Shown here: positions 18,516-27,294 of the stretch, one piece after another
Layout: each line of letters starts with the position of its first letter
How positions within the stretch are numbered: the first letter of the stretch is position 1
Assembly (NCBI GenBank): GCA_000775715.1
Contig: JRWQ01000001.1
Span: 62,001 to 126,000 of the forward strand
Direction: 5' to 3'
DNA from: Vibrio tubiashii
GTDB taxonomy: Bacteria; Pseudomonadota; Gammaproteobacteria; Enterobacterales; Vibrionaceae
Length of the DNA stretch: 64,000 bases
The notes under the pieces: generated by a model
The model's input: only the letters and a program-made list of their open reading frames with translations
Database searches by the model: none
Told to the model about the DNA's origin: nothing
Program-made: the position numbers and the translations under genes

Positions 18516-19097
18516 TTACTTAAGGGCTTCCAAGGTTTGCAGCAGGTTTTTTGCGACCTGTGCGAGCGATTGGCTCGACTGCATCGCCGATTTCCTCATC
18601 GCTTTGAACGCCGCTTCTTCGTCGACCTGATGCATCTTCATTAACAAGCCTTTGGCTTTTTCAACCAACTTTCGTTCTTCTAGCTTAAGTTCTAATTGCT
18701 CGATCTCACTTTCTAGTGCAGTCACAGAATGGCGCATTTGGCAGGCATTTTCGATCCAAGGCGAAAGTGAGAATTGACTATCAGCCGGAATGATCACGTA
18801 ATCCATTTTCTCTGGTAAGCGGCTGATATCATTAGACTCTAGCTGTTTTAACACAACCAGAAGCGGCGACTTTCTGCGTCGACACTCTTCGATAATCAGT
18901 CGAAGTTCTGCACTCGGCTGCTGCCAACCTACAACCACATTGGCACCGGGTTCTCGGTCGAGCATCTTCTCAAACTGATTGAGCTGACAGCTGTTGATAT
19001 TGTCGAACTCTTGCGCGAGTTGAGTGGTTAATCGCACCGATTCTTCGACTTGATCACTACACACAATAAGAGGATTTTGTGAGAGGTTTTTATTCAT
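18516..19097 (-). CDS. nasT: ANTAR antitermination regulator, NasT-like
   Basis: A 193-residue protein. The N-terminal ~120 residues are a receiver-like domain (PLIVCSDQVEESVRLTTQLA, NVVVGWQQP, LLVVLKQLE) in which the phosphorylated Asp is replaced (VGWQQP). A coiled coil (SEIEQLELKLEERKLVEKAK) and a C-terminal ANTAR domain (GLLMKMHQVDEEAAFKAMRK) follow. ANTAR domains bind dual-hexaloop RNA and prevent termination. The ATG at 19097 has AGGGA six bases before it; an ATG two codons earlier lacks this. NasT proteins are normally held inactive by a nitrate-binding NasS. No nasS is seen here, and the NIT sensor domain of Klebsiella NasR is absent. Its targets are presumably the two leaders in this cluster. 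Confidence 0.85.
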   Translation of the reverse strand: MNKNLSQNPLIVCSDQVEESVRLTTQLAQEFDNINSCQLNQFEKMLDREPGANVVVGWQQPSAELRLIIEECRRRKSPLLVVLKQLESNDISRLPEKMDYVIIPADSQFSLSPWIENACQMRHSVTALESEIEQLELKLEERKLVEKAKGLLMKMHQVDEEAAFKAMRKSAMQSSQSLAQVAKNLLQTLEALK

Positions 19098-19162
19098 GAA
19101 CATTCCCTGTTGTGCTCTCTATCTAATAAGAGGCATAACAAGGAATGTGCCAAGTAGTAAAA

Positions 19163-20116
19163 TCAGTGATTTTTGCAGTAGTTAGACCATAAACTATAGG
19201 CTTTTTCGAAGGCCTGCTCTAAATCATTAGATTCGGCAAACAGCGTTGCTGCCATTGTAGATACTATGGTGTTTGCCATCATGTTGAGGTTCAATTCATC
19301 AGTACCAAACAGACATTGGCTTGGTAGAGGGATGTCTGTCAGCATTCGTTCAGTCCAGTAGTGAGACTCAACACCGTTTGGCGTACTTACCCAAACCGTT
19401 TGACTCACCTTAGGATTGTACTCCGACTCGCCAGACTGACCCTTAAATGAAACAACTGCGTGACTGGTTAAGCCAATTTCGCTCTCCACTTCGGCGTGAA
19501 GCTGCTGAAAGCCAGGATGAAAACTACCGCGTAGGCCAAGTTTCGCGCCACCCGGGTTTAACGCACGAACAACCGTGTTGATCGGAGTACGCAATCCATA
19601 ACGATTTTTCCAGCCAATCATGATTTCCGCTTGTGGAGCAAAATGCTTAAGCGGTAAGTAAGCAATGCCATGAGTTTCAAGTAGACTCTTCGCATGCTCC
19701 GGCGAATCAGCGATTTGTACGTCGACATGATCTAAGTAATCTTCCGCATGCAATCGCCCTGCAGGTCTATCGTGATAGCCGTGAAGCAGCACATTGTAGC
19801 CATGTTGCGATAGGATTTTAGCGGCTAACAGATGCCAAGGCTGGCCTGCGCCGCTCCGTTTGCCCGCATAGCATGGCCAATCTATATCTGCGCCTAAACT
19901 CGGTACGCGAGACTGAAACGCCTTTACGAAACCTGCAATCTCTTGCTGAGTTTCGTTTTGCACTCGAATCAACATTAGTAGCATCGCCATTTGATCGTCA
20001 CCGCATTGACCATCAAGATACTCATCCATGATTTTGTACGCCTGTTCAAACGTAAGTGGTTTACGTCCGCGCTCACCTCGACCTACAGTGCGAATACATT
20101 CTAAAATTGTGCTCAT
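19163..20116 (-). CDS. TrpD2/YbiB-like glycosyltransferase-fold protein
   Basis: A 317-residue protein of the anthranilate phosphoribosyltransferase-like TrpD2 (YbiB) family. It has an N-terminal helical domain (RTVGRGERGRKPLTFEQAYKIMDEYLDG), then the nucleoside-phosphorylase-like domain (KHFAPQAEIMIGWKNRYGLRTPINTVVRALNPGG, FHPGFQQLHAEV). E. coli YbiB binds nucleic acid and lacks TrpD activity. It overlaps cobA by 4 bp, so it is co-translated. Why such a gene belongs to nitrate operons is not established; a role in RNA-level control or cofactor metabolism is only a guess. Confidence 0.85.
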   Translation of the reverse strand: MSTILECIRTVGRGERGRKPLTFEQAYKIMDEYLDGQCGDDQMAMLLMLIRVQNETQQEIAGFVKAFQSRVPSLGADIDWPCYAGKRSGAGQPWHLLAAKILSQHGYNVLLHGYHDRPAGRLHAEDYLDHVDVQIADSPEHAKSLLETHGIAYLPLKHFAPQAEIMIGWKNRYGLRTPINTVVRALNPGGAKLGLRGSFHPGFQQLHAEVESEIGLTSHAVVSFKGQSGESEYNPKVSQTVWVSTPNGVESHYWTERMLTDIPLPSQCLFGTDELNLNMMANTIVSTMAATLFAESNDLEQAFEKAYSLWSNYCKNH

Positions 20117-20997
20117 ACTTCCTCTTGAGAAACAACGCTTTCGAGCGTAGCCATTAGTTCGGCTCTCAGTTTGACCACTTCTCCCAATATAATCAATGCC
20201 GGGCTCACTCCTTTCAGTTCCTGCGCTTTGGAAGTTAGCTCACTTAAACAGGAAACATGCACCTTTTGCTGTCGGCTACAACCATGGGTAACAATCGCAA
20301 GCGGGAAATCGCCATCTAAGCCATTGCTAATCAAACCTCGCTGAATATCGTCGGCTTTCTCTAATCCCATGTAGAACACCAGTGTTTGACCTGCACCGAC
20401 AAGCTGAGACCAAGCAGGTAGTGCTCCGGTTACCACTTGTCCGGTCACAAAGGTAACGCTTCGAGCCACTTTACGATGGGTTAATGGAATATACGAAGAT
20501 GCGGCACAACCAATGGCCGCGGTAATTCCTGGGATGACTTGATACTCAATATTATTTTCAGCCAGCAACAAGCCCTCTTCACCACCGCGACCAAAGATAA
20601 ACGGGTCACCACCTTTAAGCCTAACCACTTGCTTACCAAGCTTGGCACAATCAACCAATATTTGGCTGATCTCTTCCTGCTTTAGGCTCGGCTGACCGCA
20701 GCGTTTACCTACGTAGATCAGCTTGCACTGAGTGGACGCGAATTCGAGGATCTCTTGATTCACTAAACGGTCATAGACAATCACATCCGCGTTCTGAATC
20801 GCTTTCATCGCTTTGACTGTTAGCAACTCCGGGTCGTTAGGGCCCGCACCGACTAGCAATACCTTGCCTGTACCACCCTGTCTACTTTGTTCGTTATCGG
20901 AGCCGTCAATGGTGTGCTCAACATAGTCATGAGCGACAAAACCTGCACCGCGCAAACCGAGTTGGGAACCTTCTTTGTACAGTAAATCCATTTTCAT
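20113..20997 (-). CDS. cobA: Uroporphyrinogen-III C-methyltransferase
   Basis: A 294-residue SUMT. After a ~40-residue N-terminal extension come KVLLVGAGPNDPELLTVKA, VYDRLV, the GKRCG motif, RLKGGDPFIFGRGGEE and VIPGITAAIGCAASSYIPLTHR. It methylates uroporphyrinogen III at C2 and C7 with SAM to give precorrin-2 for siroheme, the cofactor of NirB. There is no CysG oxidase/ferrochelatase half, so the later siroheme steps come from elsewhere. It lies 9 bp after nasA and overlaps the next gene. Confidence 0.95.
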   Translation of the reverse strand: MKMDLLYKEGSQLGLRGAGFVAHDYVEHTIDGSDNEQSRQGGTGKVLLVGAGPNDPELLTVKAMKAIQNADVIVYDRLVNQEILEFASTQCKLIYVGKRCGQPSLKQEEISQILVDCAKLGKQVVRLKGGDPFIFGRGGEEGLLLAENNIEYQVIPGITAAIGCAASSYIPLTHRKVARSVTFVTGQVVTGALPAWSQLVGAGQTLVFYMGLEKADDIQRGLISNGLDGDFPLAIVTHGCSRQQKVHVSCLSELTSKAQELKGVSPALIILGEVVKLRAELMATLESVVSQEEV

Positions 20998-21006
20998 GCT
21001 CTGCTC

Positions 21007-23622
21007 CTACTTAGTCACAACAATCGTTTGGTGGTACTCAGCAACCAACTGTTCAACTTGAGGTAAGCAAGAACCACAGTTGGTGCCACATTTGAGCTTG
21101 CTTTTCAGTTGATTGACGCTAGTGCACTCACCACCCTCTAGTTCACGCACAATCTGCTTATCGTTGACGCGAAAACAGCTACAAATCAATTCGGTTGCTT
21201 CTTCCTGAGCCGCAATTGAAAGGAGCGCGGTGAAGGTGAGTGGTTTACCAATCAGTCCTGCCAACTCTGTTGCATCAGCCGCGATTGGGTGATTGGAAGC
21301 AATCAAGATCGAACGAATCACTTTACTGTCACCTAACTCGTCATAACCGACGGTTAACCAACCTAGCTCTAGTTCGAGGATCACTTCACGTTGATGTGGT
21401 GTCGAGCCTAGATTGGAGACATAGGCTCTATCTGCAGGCAAGCTGTCAGCGAAACGCCAAATCCCAACACGCTCTTCAGCTTGGAAAGATTGATATAGGA
21501 AGTCTCGGTCTACAAACTTCTCACCAACATAAAGTCCATAGGTTTTGACTGCTACAGGCTCAATCGCAATTTTCTGCGACTTAAATGCGGGCTGGCCTGA
21601 GTATGGGTCCGCGCAACGGCTTAATACAGCGTTAACTTGACTAGCAAGGCCATATTCGCCAGCCCAGTGCATCGACATAAACAGCTGTCGATTACCTAGA
21701 CCATCATCAATGGTTGCTTTTGCATAAATACGACTGTCGCTATTATCGCTCACCAATGAGATGAGCTGCCCTTCTTTAACGTCGATATAAGCTGCAGAAC
21801 GGCTATTGATATAGACGGTTGGTTCCGGCTCAGTCGCGGCCAAATGCGTGATATAACCCGTGCGAGTCATGGTGTGCCACTGATCGCGCTGACGACCAGA
21901 ATTGAGCCACCATGACGACTCTTGCTCGCTAATAGGCATTACAGGAACAACAAAGCGCGCTTTTCCATCAGCAAAGCTGTAGCTACCTGACTCGTAAGGG
22001 CGAGTTCCGCCCCACTGTACTGGCTGCCACGCTTGATACTCTTCGTTGCTGATCTGTGCGTATTCAGAGATATCAAACAGGAGTGGACTCTGTTTATTGA
22101 TACCGCTCATGGCCGCGAATTCTCTAAACACATCCGCTTCAGACTCAAAGCCAAATGCGTTCGGCTTACACTGTAAATTACATAGCTTTTCACCCACTTC
22201 ACAGATAGCGAGCCAGTCAGGTTTAGACTGCCCTTTAGGTGATGTGAACTGACGCTGACGTGTGAGCATTCGCTCTGAGTTGGTCACCATACCTTGCTTC
22301 TCGCCCCAACCCGCTGCGGGCAATAATAAGGTGGCGTATTTTGCGATATCAGAGTCTCCAGTCACATCAGAGACAATCACCATTGGGCACTTTTCTAGTG
22401 CGCGTTTTACGAAGGTATTGTCTGGCATTGAAACCACTGGGTTGGTCGCCATGACCCAAATAATGTTAATCTCACCGCGATCGACCGCTTCAAACATCTC
22501 GATCGCTTTTAGTCCTGGCTTTGACGCTAGGTTATCGGTTTGCCAAAATTCACTGATGAGCTTAATAGACTCATCATCAAAACCACGATGTATCGCTAAC
22601 TGATTAGCCAAGCCACCCACTTCTCGACCGCCCATGGCATTCGGCTGACCGGTAATTGAGAACGGCCCTGCCCCTTTAACACCAATTTTTGCCGTAGCTA
22701 GGTGGGCATTAATGATCGCGTTGGCTTTGTCAGAACCCGATTGAGACTGGTTTACTCCTTGGCAGAACAAGGTAATGGTCTTTTTGGTATTCGCAAACCA
22801 GCGATAGAAGGTCTTAAGTTGCTCTTGGCTAAGGCTAAGCTGGTCGCTAAGTTGATTGATGCTGAAAGCGTTTGAAGCTAGCGAGTCTAATAGCTCAGTA
22901 AAACCTGATGTGTGCTGATCGATATACGCTTGGTCTATATTGGCTGTATCAACACAGTAGCGCAGTAAGCCATTAAACAGTGCAATATCACCGTCATTCG
23001 GCAGCGCTAAATGCAGATCAGATTGCTGCGCCGTGACGGTCTCTCTTGGGTCAATCACAACCAGTCTCAGTTCAGGGTTATGCTCTCTAGCTTGCTGAAT
23101 TCGTCTAAATAGTACAGGGTGTGTCCATGCTGTATTCGCGCCACAGATAACGATAAGTTCAGCCTCGTCAATATCGGCATAGTTGACCGGAACAACATCT
23201 TCACCAAATGCGCGATTGTGCGCCACAACCGCCGACGACATACAGAGTCGCGAGTTGGTATCGATGTTCGCGCTCCCTACGGTCGCTTTCATAAACTTGT
23301 TCGCAGCGTAGTAATCTTCGGTTAGCAGTTGACCAGAGACATACATGGCCGTCGAATCTGGGCCACTCTCTACAATCGCCTCATGGTAGGCATTGGCAAT
23401 AATATCTGTCGCTTGATCCCAACTGATCTCTTCTCCATTGAGCTTGGGATACAGCAGTCGAGACGGCATATCTAGGCTTTGCGCTAACGCCGAGCCTTTT
23501 ACACACAGAGCGCCTGAGTTGGCAGGATGCTGCTTATCACCCTGAATTCCTAATTGATATACTTCAACACCGCAGCCTACTCCACAATATGGGCAAGCTG
23601 TCTTTGTACATTCCCTTTTCAT
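21007..23622 (-). CDS. nasA: Assimilatory nitrate reductase catalytic subunit NasA
   Basis: An 871-residue cytoplasmic molybdenum bis-MGD enzyme. The N-terminal [4Fe-4S] motif is C10-x2-C13-x3-C17 with C40. Molybdopterin domains follow (YVSGQLLTEDYYAANKFMKA, NIDTNSRLCMSS, TNPVVSMPD, AAGWGEKQGMVTNSERMLTR). A C-terminal BFD-like [2Fe-2S] segment ends the protein (ELICSCFRVND...CGTNCGSCLPQV). It reduces nitrate to nitrite. The ATG at 23622 has AAGGAG six bases before it; a GTG one codon earlier is less likely. There is no NasC-type flavoprotein or ferredoxin gene in the cluster, so the electron donor is unclear. It is first in nasA-cobA-trpD2-nasT. Confidence 0.95.
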   Translation of the reverse strand: MKRECTKTACPYCGVGCGVEVYQLGIQGDKQHPANSGALCVKGSALAQSLDMPSRLLYPKLNGEEISWDQATDIIANAYHEAIVESGPDSTAMYVSGQLLTEDYYAANKFMKATVGSANIDTNSRLCMSSAVVAHNRAFGEDVVPVNYADIDEAELIVICGANTAWTHPVLFRRIQQAREHNPELRLVVIDPRETVTAQQSDLHLALPNDGDIALFNGLLRYCVDTANIDQAYIDQHTSGFTELLDSLASNAFSINQLSDQLSLSQEQLKTFYRWFANTKKTITLFCQGVNQSQSGSDKANAIINAHLATAKIGVKGAGPFSITGQPNAMGGREVGGLANQLAIHRGFDDESIKLISEFWQTDNLASKPGLKAIEMFEAVDRGEINIIWVMATNPVVSMPDNTFVKRALEKCPMVIVSDVTGDSDIAKYATLLLPAAGWGEKQGMVTNSERMLTRQRQFTSPKGQSKPDWLAICEVGEKLCNLQCKPNAFGFESEADVFREFAAMSGINKQSPLLFDISEYAQISNEEYQAWQPVQWGGTRPYESGSYSFADGKARFVVPVMPISEQESSWWLNSGRQRDQWHTMTRTGYITHLAATEPEPTVYINSRSAAYIDVKEGQLISLVSDNSDSRIYAKATIDDGLGNRQLFMSMHWAGEYGLASQVNAVLSRCADPYSGQPAFKSQKIAIEPVAVKTYGLYVGEKFVDRDFLYQSFQAEERVGIWRFADSLPADRAYVSNLGSTPHQREVILELELGWLTVGYDELGDSKVIRSILIASNHPIAADATELAGLIGKPLTFTALLSIAAQEEATELICSCFRVNDKQIVRELEGGECTSVNQLKSKLKCGTNCGSCLPQVEQLVAEYHQTIVVTK

Positions 23623-23635
23623 CACTTACTCCTTG

Positions 23636-23681
23636 AAAAAAAGCCTCCTTCACTGCTCGAGTGAAGGAGGCTTCATTGCCT
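23636..23681 (-). promoter_or_regulatory. ANTAR-type antiterminator leader before nasA
   Basis: On the minus strand, hairpin P2 (23668-23681, AGGC/GCCT with hexaloop AATGAA) overlaps the 5' arm of a strong terminator (23636-23671). The terminator has a 12-bp stem starting GCCTCCTTCACT, a 5-nt loop and seven U. It ends 13 nt before the nasA ATG, so without antitermination nasA would not be transcribed. The hexaloop has the ANTAR-typical A1 and G4. The upstream partner hairpin is less clear: the only candidate is GCTCG/CGAGC with a 7-nt loop (about 23703-23719). Confidence 0.75.
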
Positions 23682-23731
23682 GTGACGTTGTTATATATTT
23701 TGTGCTCGTTGCAGCCGAGCTAAACTGGATG

Positions 23732-23748
23732 AGCAAATTGAATGCCAA
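23732..23748 (-). promoter_or_regulatory. Sigma-54 promoter of the nasA operon
   Basis: TTGGCAT-tcaat-TTGCT matches the -24/-12 consensus TGGCAC-N5-TTGCW at all but one position. Predicted start is near 23720, giving a leader of about 97 nt. Confidence 0.75.
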
Positions 23749-23799
23749 CTCATTAAGACTTGATATTCAAGGAGTTAGATTTAACTTAACAAATGCCAA

Positions 23800-23816
23800 T
23801 GCACCAAACCTGTGCG
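23800..23816. promoter_or_regulatory. NtrC-like enhancer site upstream of nasA
   Basis: TGCACC-AAACC-TGTGCG: one half is perfect and the other 4 of 6 against TGCACC-N5-GGTGCA. It lies about 60 bp upstream of the sigma-54 element, suggesting nitrogen-limitation control in addition to nitrate antitermination. Confidence 0.6.
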
Positions 23817-23877
23817 CTACGCACCGCATAGGCCATGGTATAGAGCTATGATATTCATCAGCAAGGAATTCAAAGAC

Positions 23878-23900
23878 AAAAAAAACCAGCACTAGGCTGG
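23878..23900 (-). terminator. Terminator of the right tRNA-Cys transcript
   Basis: CCAGC-ctagt-GCTGG followed by eight U on the minus strand, 20 bp after the tRNA. Confidence 0.85.
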
Positions 23901-23920
23901 CTTGCTACTTTAAGAAGTAG

Positions 23921-23994
23921 TGGAGGCGCGTCCCGGAGTCGAACCGAGGTCCACGGATTTGCAATCCGCTGCATAGCCACTCTGCCAACGCGCC
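23921..23994 (-). tRNA. tRNA-Cys (GCA), right copy
   Basis: Same 74-nt gene as 11772-11845 with no base differences, anticodon GCA and encoded CCA. It is a single-gene transcript with its own promoter (24040-24067) and terminator. Similarity between the two loci stops at the tRNA ends. Confidence 0.97.
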
Positions 23995-24039
23995 TTTGAT
24001 TTTCAACGCTTTAGGTAGTCTACCCTGCGTTCGCTGCAT

Positions 24040-24067
24040 ACTTTACGGATTGAGCTCAGAGAGTCAA
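24040..24067 (-). promoter_or_regulatory. Promoter of the right tRNA-Cys
   Basis: TTGACT, 16 bp, TAAAGT, 46 bp before the tRNA. Identical hexamers and spacing to the tRNA-Leu promoter at 12023-12050. Confidence 0.7.
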
Positions 24068-24153
24068 ACAAAAATCATAAATTTAAGTTTGTTTGTTGAG
24101 TTTTAAACCAGACTGACGTGAGTTTCGCCGTAGTTGGTTACTTTATTTACTAA

Positions 24154-24510
24154 CTACGCAGCACCCAACTCTATTCGAACCGCTTTAGGCAACTTGCTTA
24201 CCACTAGATTGTACGAGCGTTCACATAGATCTTCGACCAAACCATCTTCTACATCTCCGGGATAATAAACCGTAACCCAGTGTCTTTTATTGGTGTGGTA
24301 TCCAGGTGTAATGTCGACAAATTGCGAGGTCAGCACTTCACCATCCCCTGGAACCACTTTTACTGTGACGTACTCACGCCCTTCTCGCTTGGCTAATATA
24401 GCGAACATTTTACCTTTTATTTTATAGACCAGTGCTTCAGGTCCAAACGGGTAGTCGGCTTCAGCACAATTGAATGTGTCGAGAAACTTTGCAAGCGTTA
24501 GATTATCCAT
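24154..24510 (-). CDS. MmcQ/YjbR family protein
   Basis: A 118-residue protein with the MmcQ/YjbR (CyaY-like fold) pattern: ADYPFGPEALVYKIKGKMFAI near the N-terminus, VTVKVVPGDGEVL in the middle, then ITPGYHTNKRHWVTVYYPGDV. The family is proposed to bind DNA, but a firm role is not known. It is monocistronic after the hopJ terminator. Confidence 0.85.
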   Translation of the reverse strand: MDNLTLAKFLDTFNCAEADYPFGPEALVYKIKGKMFAILAKREGREYVTVKVVPGDGEVLTSQFVDITPGYHTNKRHWVTVYYPGDVEDGLVEDLCERSYNLVVSKLPKAVRIELGAA

Positions 24511-24526
24511 AGTATTACTCTGATCT

Positions 24527-24550
24527 AAAAAGGAGCACTCGGCTCCTTTT
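24527..24550 (-). terminator. Terminator after the HopJ-like gene
   Basis: AAAAGGAGC-cgagt-GCTCCTTTTT on the minus strand, immediately after the stop of the HopJ-like gene. Confidence 0.8.
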
Positions 24551-24554
24551 GTGA

Positions 24555-24899
24555 TTACTTTTTCGCTAAAGCATCGCCTTCAAATTTGATGCCTTGCCAA
24601 CCAAATTGAATAAAGTTGCGGATATTGGCATGGTCTTGGCCATCAGGATTACCAAGCACATCCTCACGATAAAACTTACCGAAGCATGCCAATGTAGATG
24701 CGATATCCAGATTGTTTAATTGGCCAAATGCGAATATTTTGCACGAACCGTTATTTTGATTGGCATCGTTTAGTGTTCCACCATTTACAAAAGCGGTTGG
24801 TGCGAAATCGTAGTTGGCATCAATCACTGCCATCGTCTGTTCAAACTGAATTGAATCGGGTTGGCTTGAAAGGCGTTCAAGAAAAGTTGCTAGTTCCAT
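24555..24899 (-). CDS. HopJ-like small protein
   Basis: A 114-residue protein matching the family named after the Pseudomonas effector HopJ: QFEQTMAVIDANYDFAPTAFVNG, GSCKIFAFGQL, LACFGKFYREDVLGNPDG, NIRNFIQFGW. In free-living marine bacteria it is a housekeeping protein of unknown function and the name does not imply secretion. No signal peptide or secretion context is visible. Confidence 0.8.
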   Translation of the reverse strand: MELATFLERLSSQPDSIQFEQTMAVIDANYDFAPTAFVNGGTLNDANQNNGSCKIFAFGQLNNLDIASTLACFGKFYREDVLGNPDGQDHANIRNFIQFGWQGIKFEGDALAKK

Positions 24900-24981
24900 G
24901 TTATCAATAACTCCATTTGACTAGCCTTTAGTCTATGTTACTGATAGCAAGAAAAAAAGTCCGTTTTCAATTAAACAACAA

Positions 24982-27294
24982 CTAATACTTAAACTGTGAT
25001 ACTTCAGAGTTTAACTGCTCAGCTTGTTCCGACAGTCCCTGCAGCACATCATCCACATCCTGAACTTGCACTGAAACCGAAGCTGATGCATCAGCAATTG
25101 AAGTAATACTACCACTGATCTCATCAGTCACCGCTCTCTGCTCTTCCGTCGCAGACGCAATCTGAATATTCATTTCATTAAGTTCGTTAAGCATAGTGAC
25201 TATTTGTTCAAGCATTTGCGTGTTTTGATCACAAGTAGATACGCCCTGAGATACGGTAATATTTGCGCTTTCAATACTTTTTGAGACACCACTCGTTTCA
25301 CGTTGTAGTGACTCAATTTTATCTCGAATTTCTTCAGTAGAAGCTTGTGTTCTTCCTGCGAGCGAACGTACTTCATCAGCCACCACCGCAAAACCTCTAC
25401 CTTGCTCTCCTGCTCGCGCTGCTTCTATCGCCGCATTCAACGCTAACAAATTAGTTTGCTCAGCGATTCCTTGAATCACATCAAGCACTTCAGCAATAGA
25501 GTGAGTTTCATTGTTTAAGCGCTCAATGGCAGAAACCGCCTCTTTCATTTCAGCATCTAATTGCGATATCTCTTCACCCAAATTTCGACCAATATCCACC
25601 CCTTGACTACCCGTGTTATTCGCTTGCTTTACAAATTCCGCCGCACGGGTCGCGAACTGAGCAACTTCAGCAATAGAAGCACTCATTTCATTGACCGCAG
25701 TTGCCACAGATTCGGTTCGATGATTTTGATCAGCCACCGAGTCACGCGTATTGTTCATGTTAGTCGCCATACTCTGTGTATTGCTATTTAAACTGTGCGT
25801 TGCCTGGCCAAACTTGCCGATGATATCTTGCAGGTGACTAAACAGGCCATTGAGCGAAATAGCCAAATCGGTCATTTCGTCTTTTCCTTCTACTTCAAGG
25901 CGCTTAGTTAAATCGCTATTCCTGCTAATGAGCTGAACTTGTCCACTCGCTCGCTTAATCGGTCTAGCAATGCTGTTGCCAAGGAAATAGGAAATCAGCA
26001 TAGCCACCACCACGACTACCACTATGCTCGTCACCACCGTAAACACAACCGAACTAATTAAAGCATCTAGATCTTTTAACGCTTCATCTTTATCAATTTC
26101 GGTAATAATGCCCCAAGTTAACCCTGCAACATTAACAGGCGAATACGCAGACAGCACCTCTACCCCTCTGTAATCGGTAATAACGTCTGAGCCACTTCGC
26201 CCATTTAGGGAAGCTTTAGACGTTGACGTCATAACAGGTTGTCGACCGATCGCTGAGGACTTTCCTCTAATTTGTGCCAATATACCGGGGCTCACACCTG
26301 CTTCTTTCAATACGTCAAAGTATCCGTTTGGATCCTCTAGCAGGAACCTAGACTCGCTTCTCATCAGGCTGTCTTGACCAATCAAGTATGTTTCGCCACT
26401 ACTTCCTAAGCCCGCATTGCTCCAATTTCTGCCGAAGGTCATGATTCGGTTAATCTCGTCCACAGGCATTTGGAAAATCAACACCCCTAAGGTTTTTCCA
26501 GATTGTTTAATTGGAGTTGCAATGAACGAAGCGGCCGCTTCATAGGATGGAAAGTATGGCGCGAAATCCTCTAGATGAAATTGAGAAGCCGACAAACTCA
26601 ACGCGCGTTTATAAGCTTTTGCTATACCGCTTGCCGAATATGGGCCAGTATTCAAATTAGTTGCAAAGTCGAGCTCTTTGAAAACCGAATAAACAACGTT
26701 GCCCAGATTATCGACGAGAAAAATATCGTAGTAACCGAACTGTTCCAGAAAGCCTTTGATACTTGGATGATAAGTTTTGTGTATCTCATCGTAGCGAGTA
26801 CCCAGTGTATCCGCCATTAACTGGTGCTTTTCACCTAGAGGGTTAGGATTTGTGCCTATGTAACGCGCTTGAAGTGCTTTTGCAAGAGGAGATAACGAAC
26901 TCAGTTTTTGCATTTCATTAGCCGATGCACCATCATTCGCTTCCCGGTAAGTTGCGCCAAAATTTGACTGATAGTAGCTACGTAGTTGACTAAGATCGTT
27001 TTCAGAAACAGATTGTATCGGATAGTCCCTAAACGCTTCTGCAAAGAGAGTCATCGCATCAAGCACCCCAACAGAATTAGCAGTCGTCACCACCTGACCG
27101 CTTATTTGGTCAAAATAGTTTTCTATCTCACTTTTTTTTATTTCTCTGACAGAGATAAGCTGATTGTTTGCCCGTTCATACAAGGCTGCTTCTGATAAAT
27201 CAGACGAACGCCACCCGACAATTATTCCCGTCACGACAACGGCGAGCGAGCACAATATTGTTGATGCTAGTACAATCTTAGTTGCTATTTTCAT
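24982..27294 (-). CDS. Methyl-accepting chemotaxis protein
   Basis: A 770-residue chemoreceptor. TM1 (~5-27) is followed by a large periplasmic sensor of about 390 residues with Cache-like features ([44 protein letters not shown]). TM2 (~425-447), a HAMP domain and the signalling domain with the conserved hairpin tip ([34 protein letters not shown]) complete it. The ligand is unknown. The ATG at 27294 has GAGG eight bases before it. A longer open frame to 27354 would put 20 residues before the membrane segment and lacks a ribosome site. There is no C-terminal CheR-binding pentapeptide; it ends VSQFKY. Confidence 0.93.
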   Translation of the reverse strand: MKIATKIVLASTILCSLAVVVTGIIVGWRSSDLSEAALYERANNQLISVREIKKSEIENYFDQISGQVVTTANSVGVLDAMTLFAEAFRDYPIQSVSENDLSQLRSYYQSNFGATYREANDGASANEMQKLSSLSPLAKALQARYIGTNPNPLGEKHQLMADTLGTRYDEIHKTYHPSIKGFLEQFGYYDIFLVDNLGNVVYSVFKELDFATNLNTGPYSASGIAKAYKRALSLSASQFHLEDFAPYFPSYEAAASFIATPIKQSGKTLGVLIFQMPVDEINRIMTFGRNWSNAGLGSSGETYLIGQDSLMRSESRFLLEDPNGYFDVLKEAGVSPGILAQIRGKSSAIGRQPVMTSTSKASLNGRSGSDVITDYRGVEVLSAYSPVNVAGLTWGIITEIDKDEALKDLDALISSVVFTVVTSIVVVVVVAMLISYFLGNSIARPIKRASGQVQLISRNSDLTKRLEVEGKDEMTDLAISLNGLFSHLQDIIGKFGQATHSLNSNTQSMATNMNNTRDSVADQNHRTESVATAVNEMSASIAEVAQFATRAAEFVKQANNTGSQGVDIGRNLGEEISQLDAEMKEAVSAIERLNNETHSIAEVLDVIQGIAEQTNLLALNAAIEAARAGEQGRGFAVVADEVRSLAGRTQASTEEIRDKIESLQRETSGVSKSIESANITVSQGVSTCDQNTQMLEQIVTMLNELNEMNIQIASATEEQRAVTDEISGSITSIADASASVSVQVQDVDDVLQGLSEQAEQLNSEVSQFKY

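Noticed and set aside
23703..23719. GCTCG/CGAGC hairpin as first ANTAR hairpin of the nasA leader
   Set aside because: The loop has seven bases and lacks A1/G4, so it is not claimed as a hexaloop; only the second hairpin is supported.
24555..24899. HopJ-like protein as a secreted effector
   Set aside because: The family is widespread in non-pathogens and there is no type III secretion gene or signal in the window.
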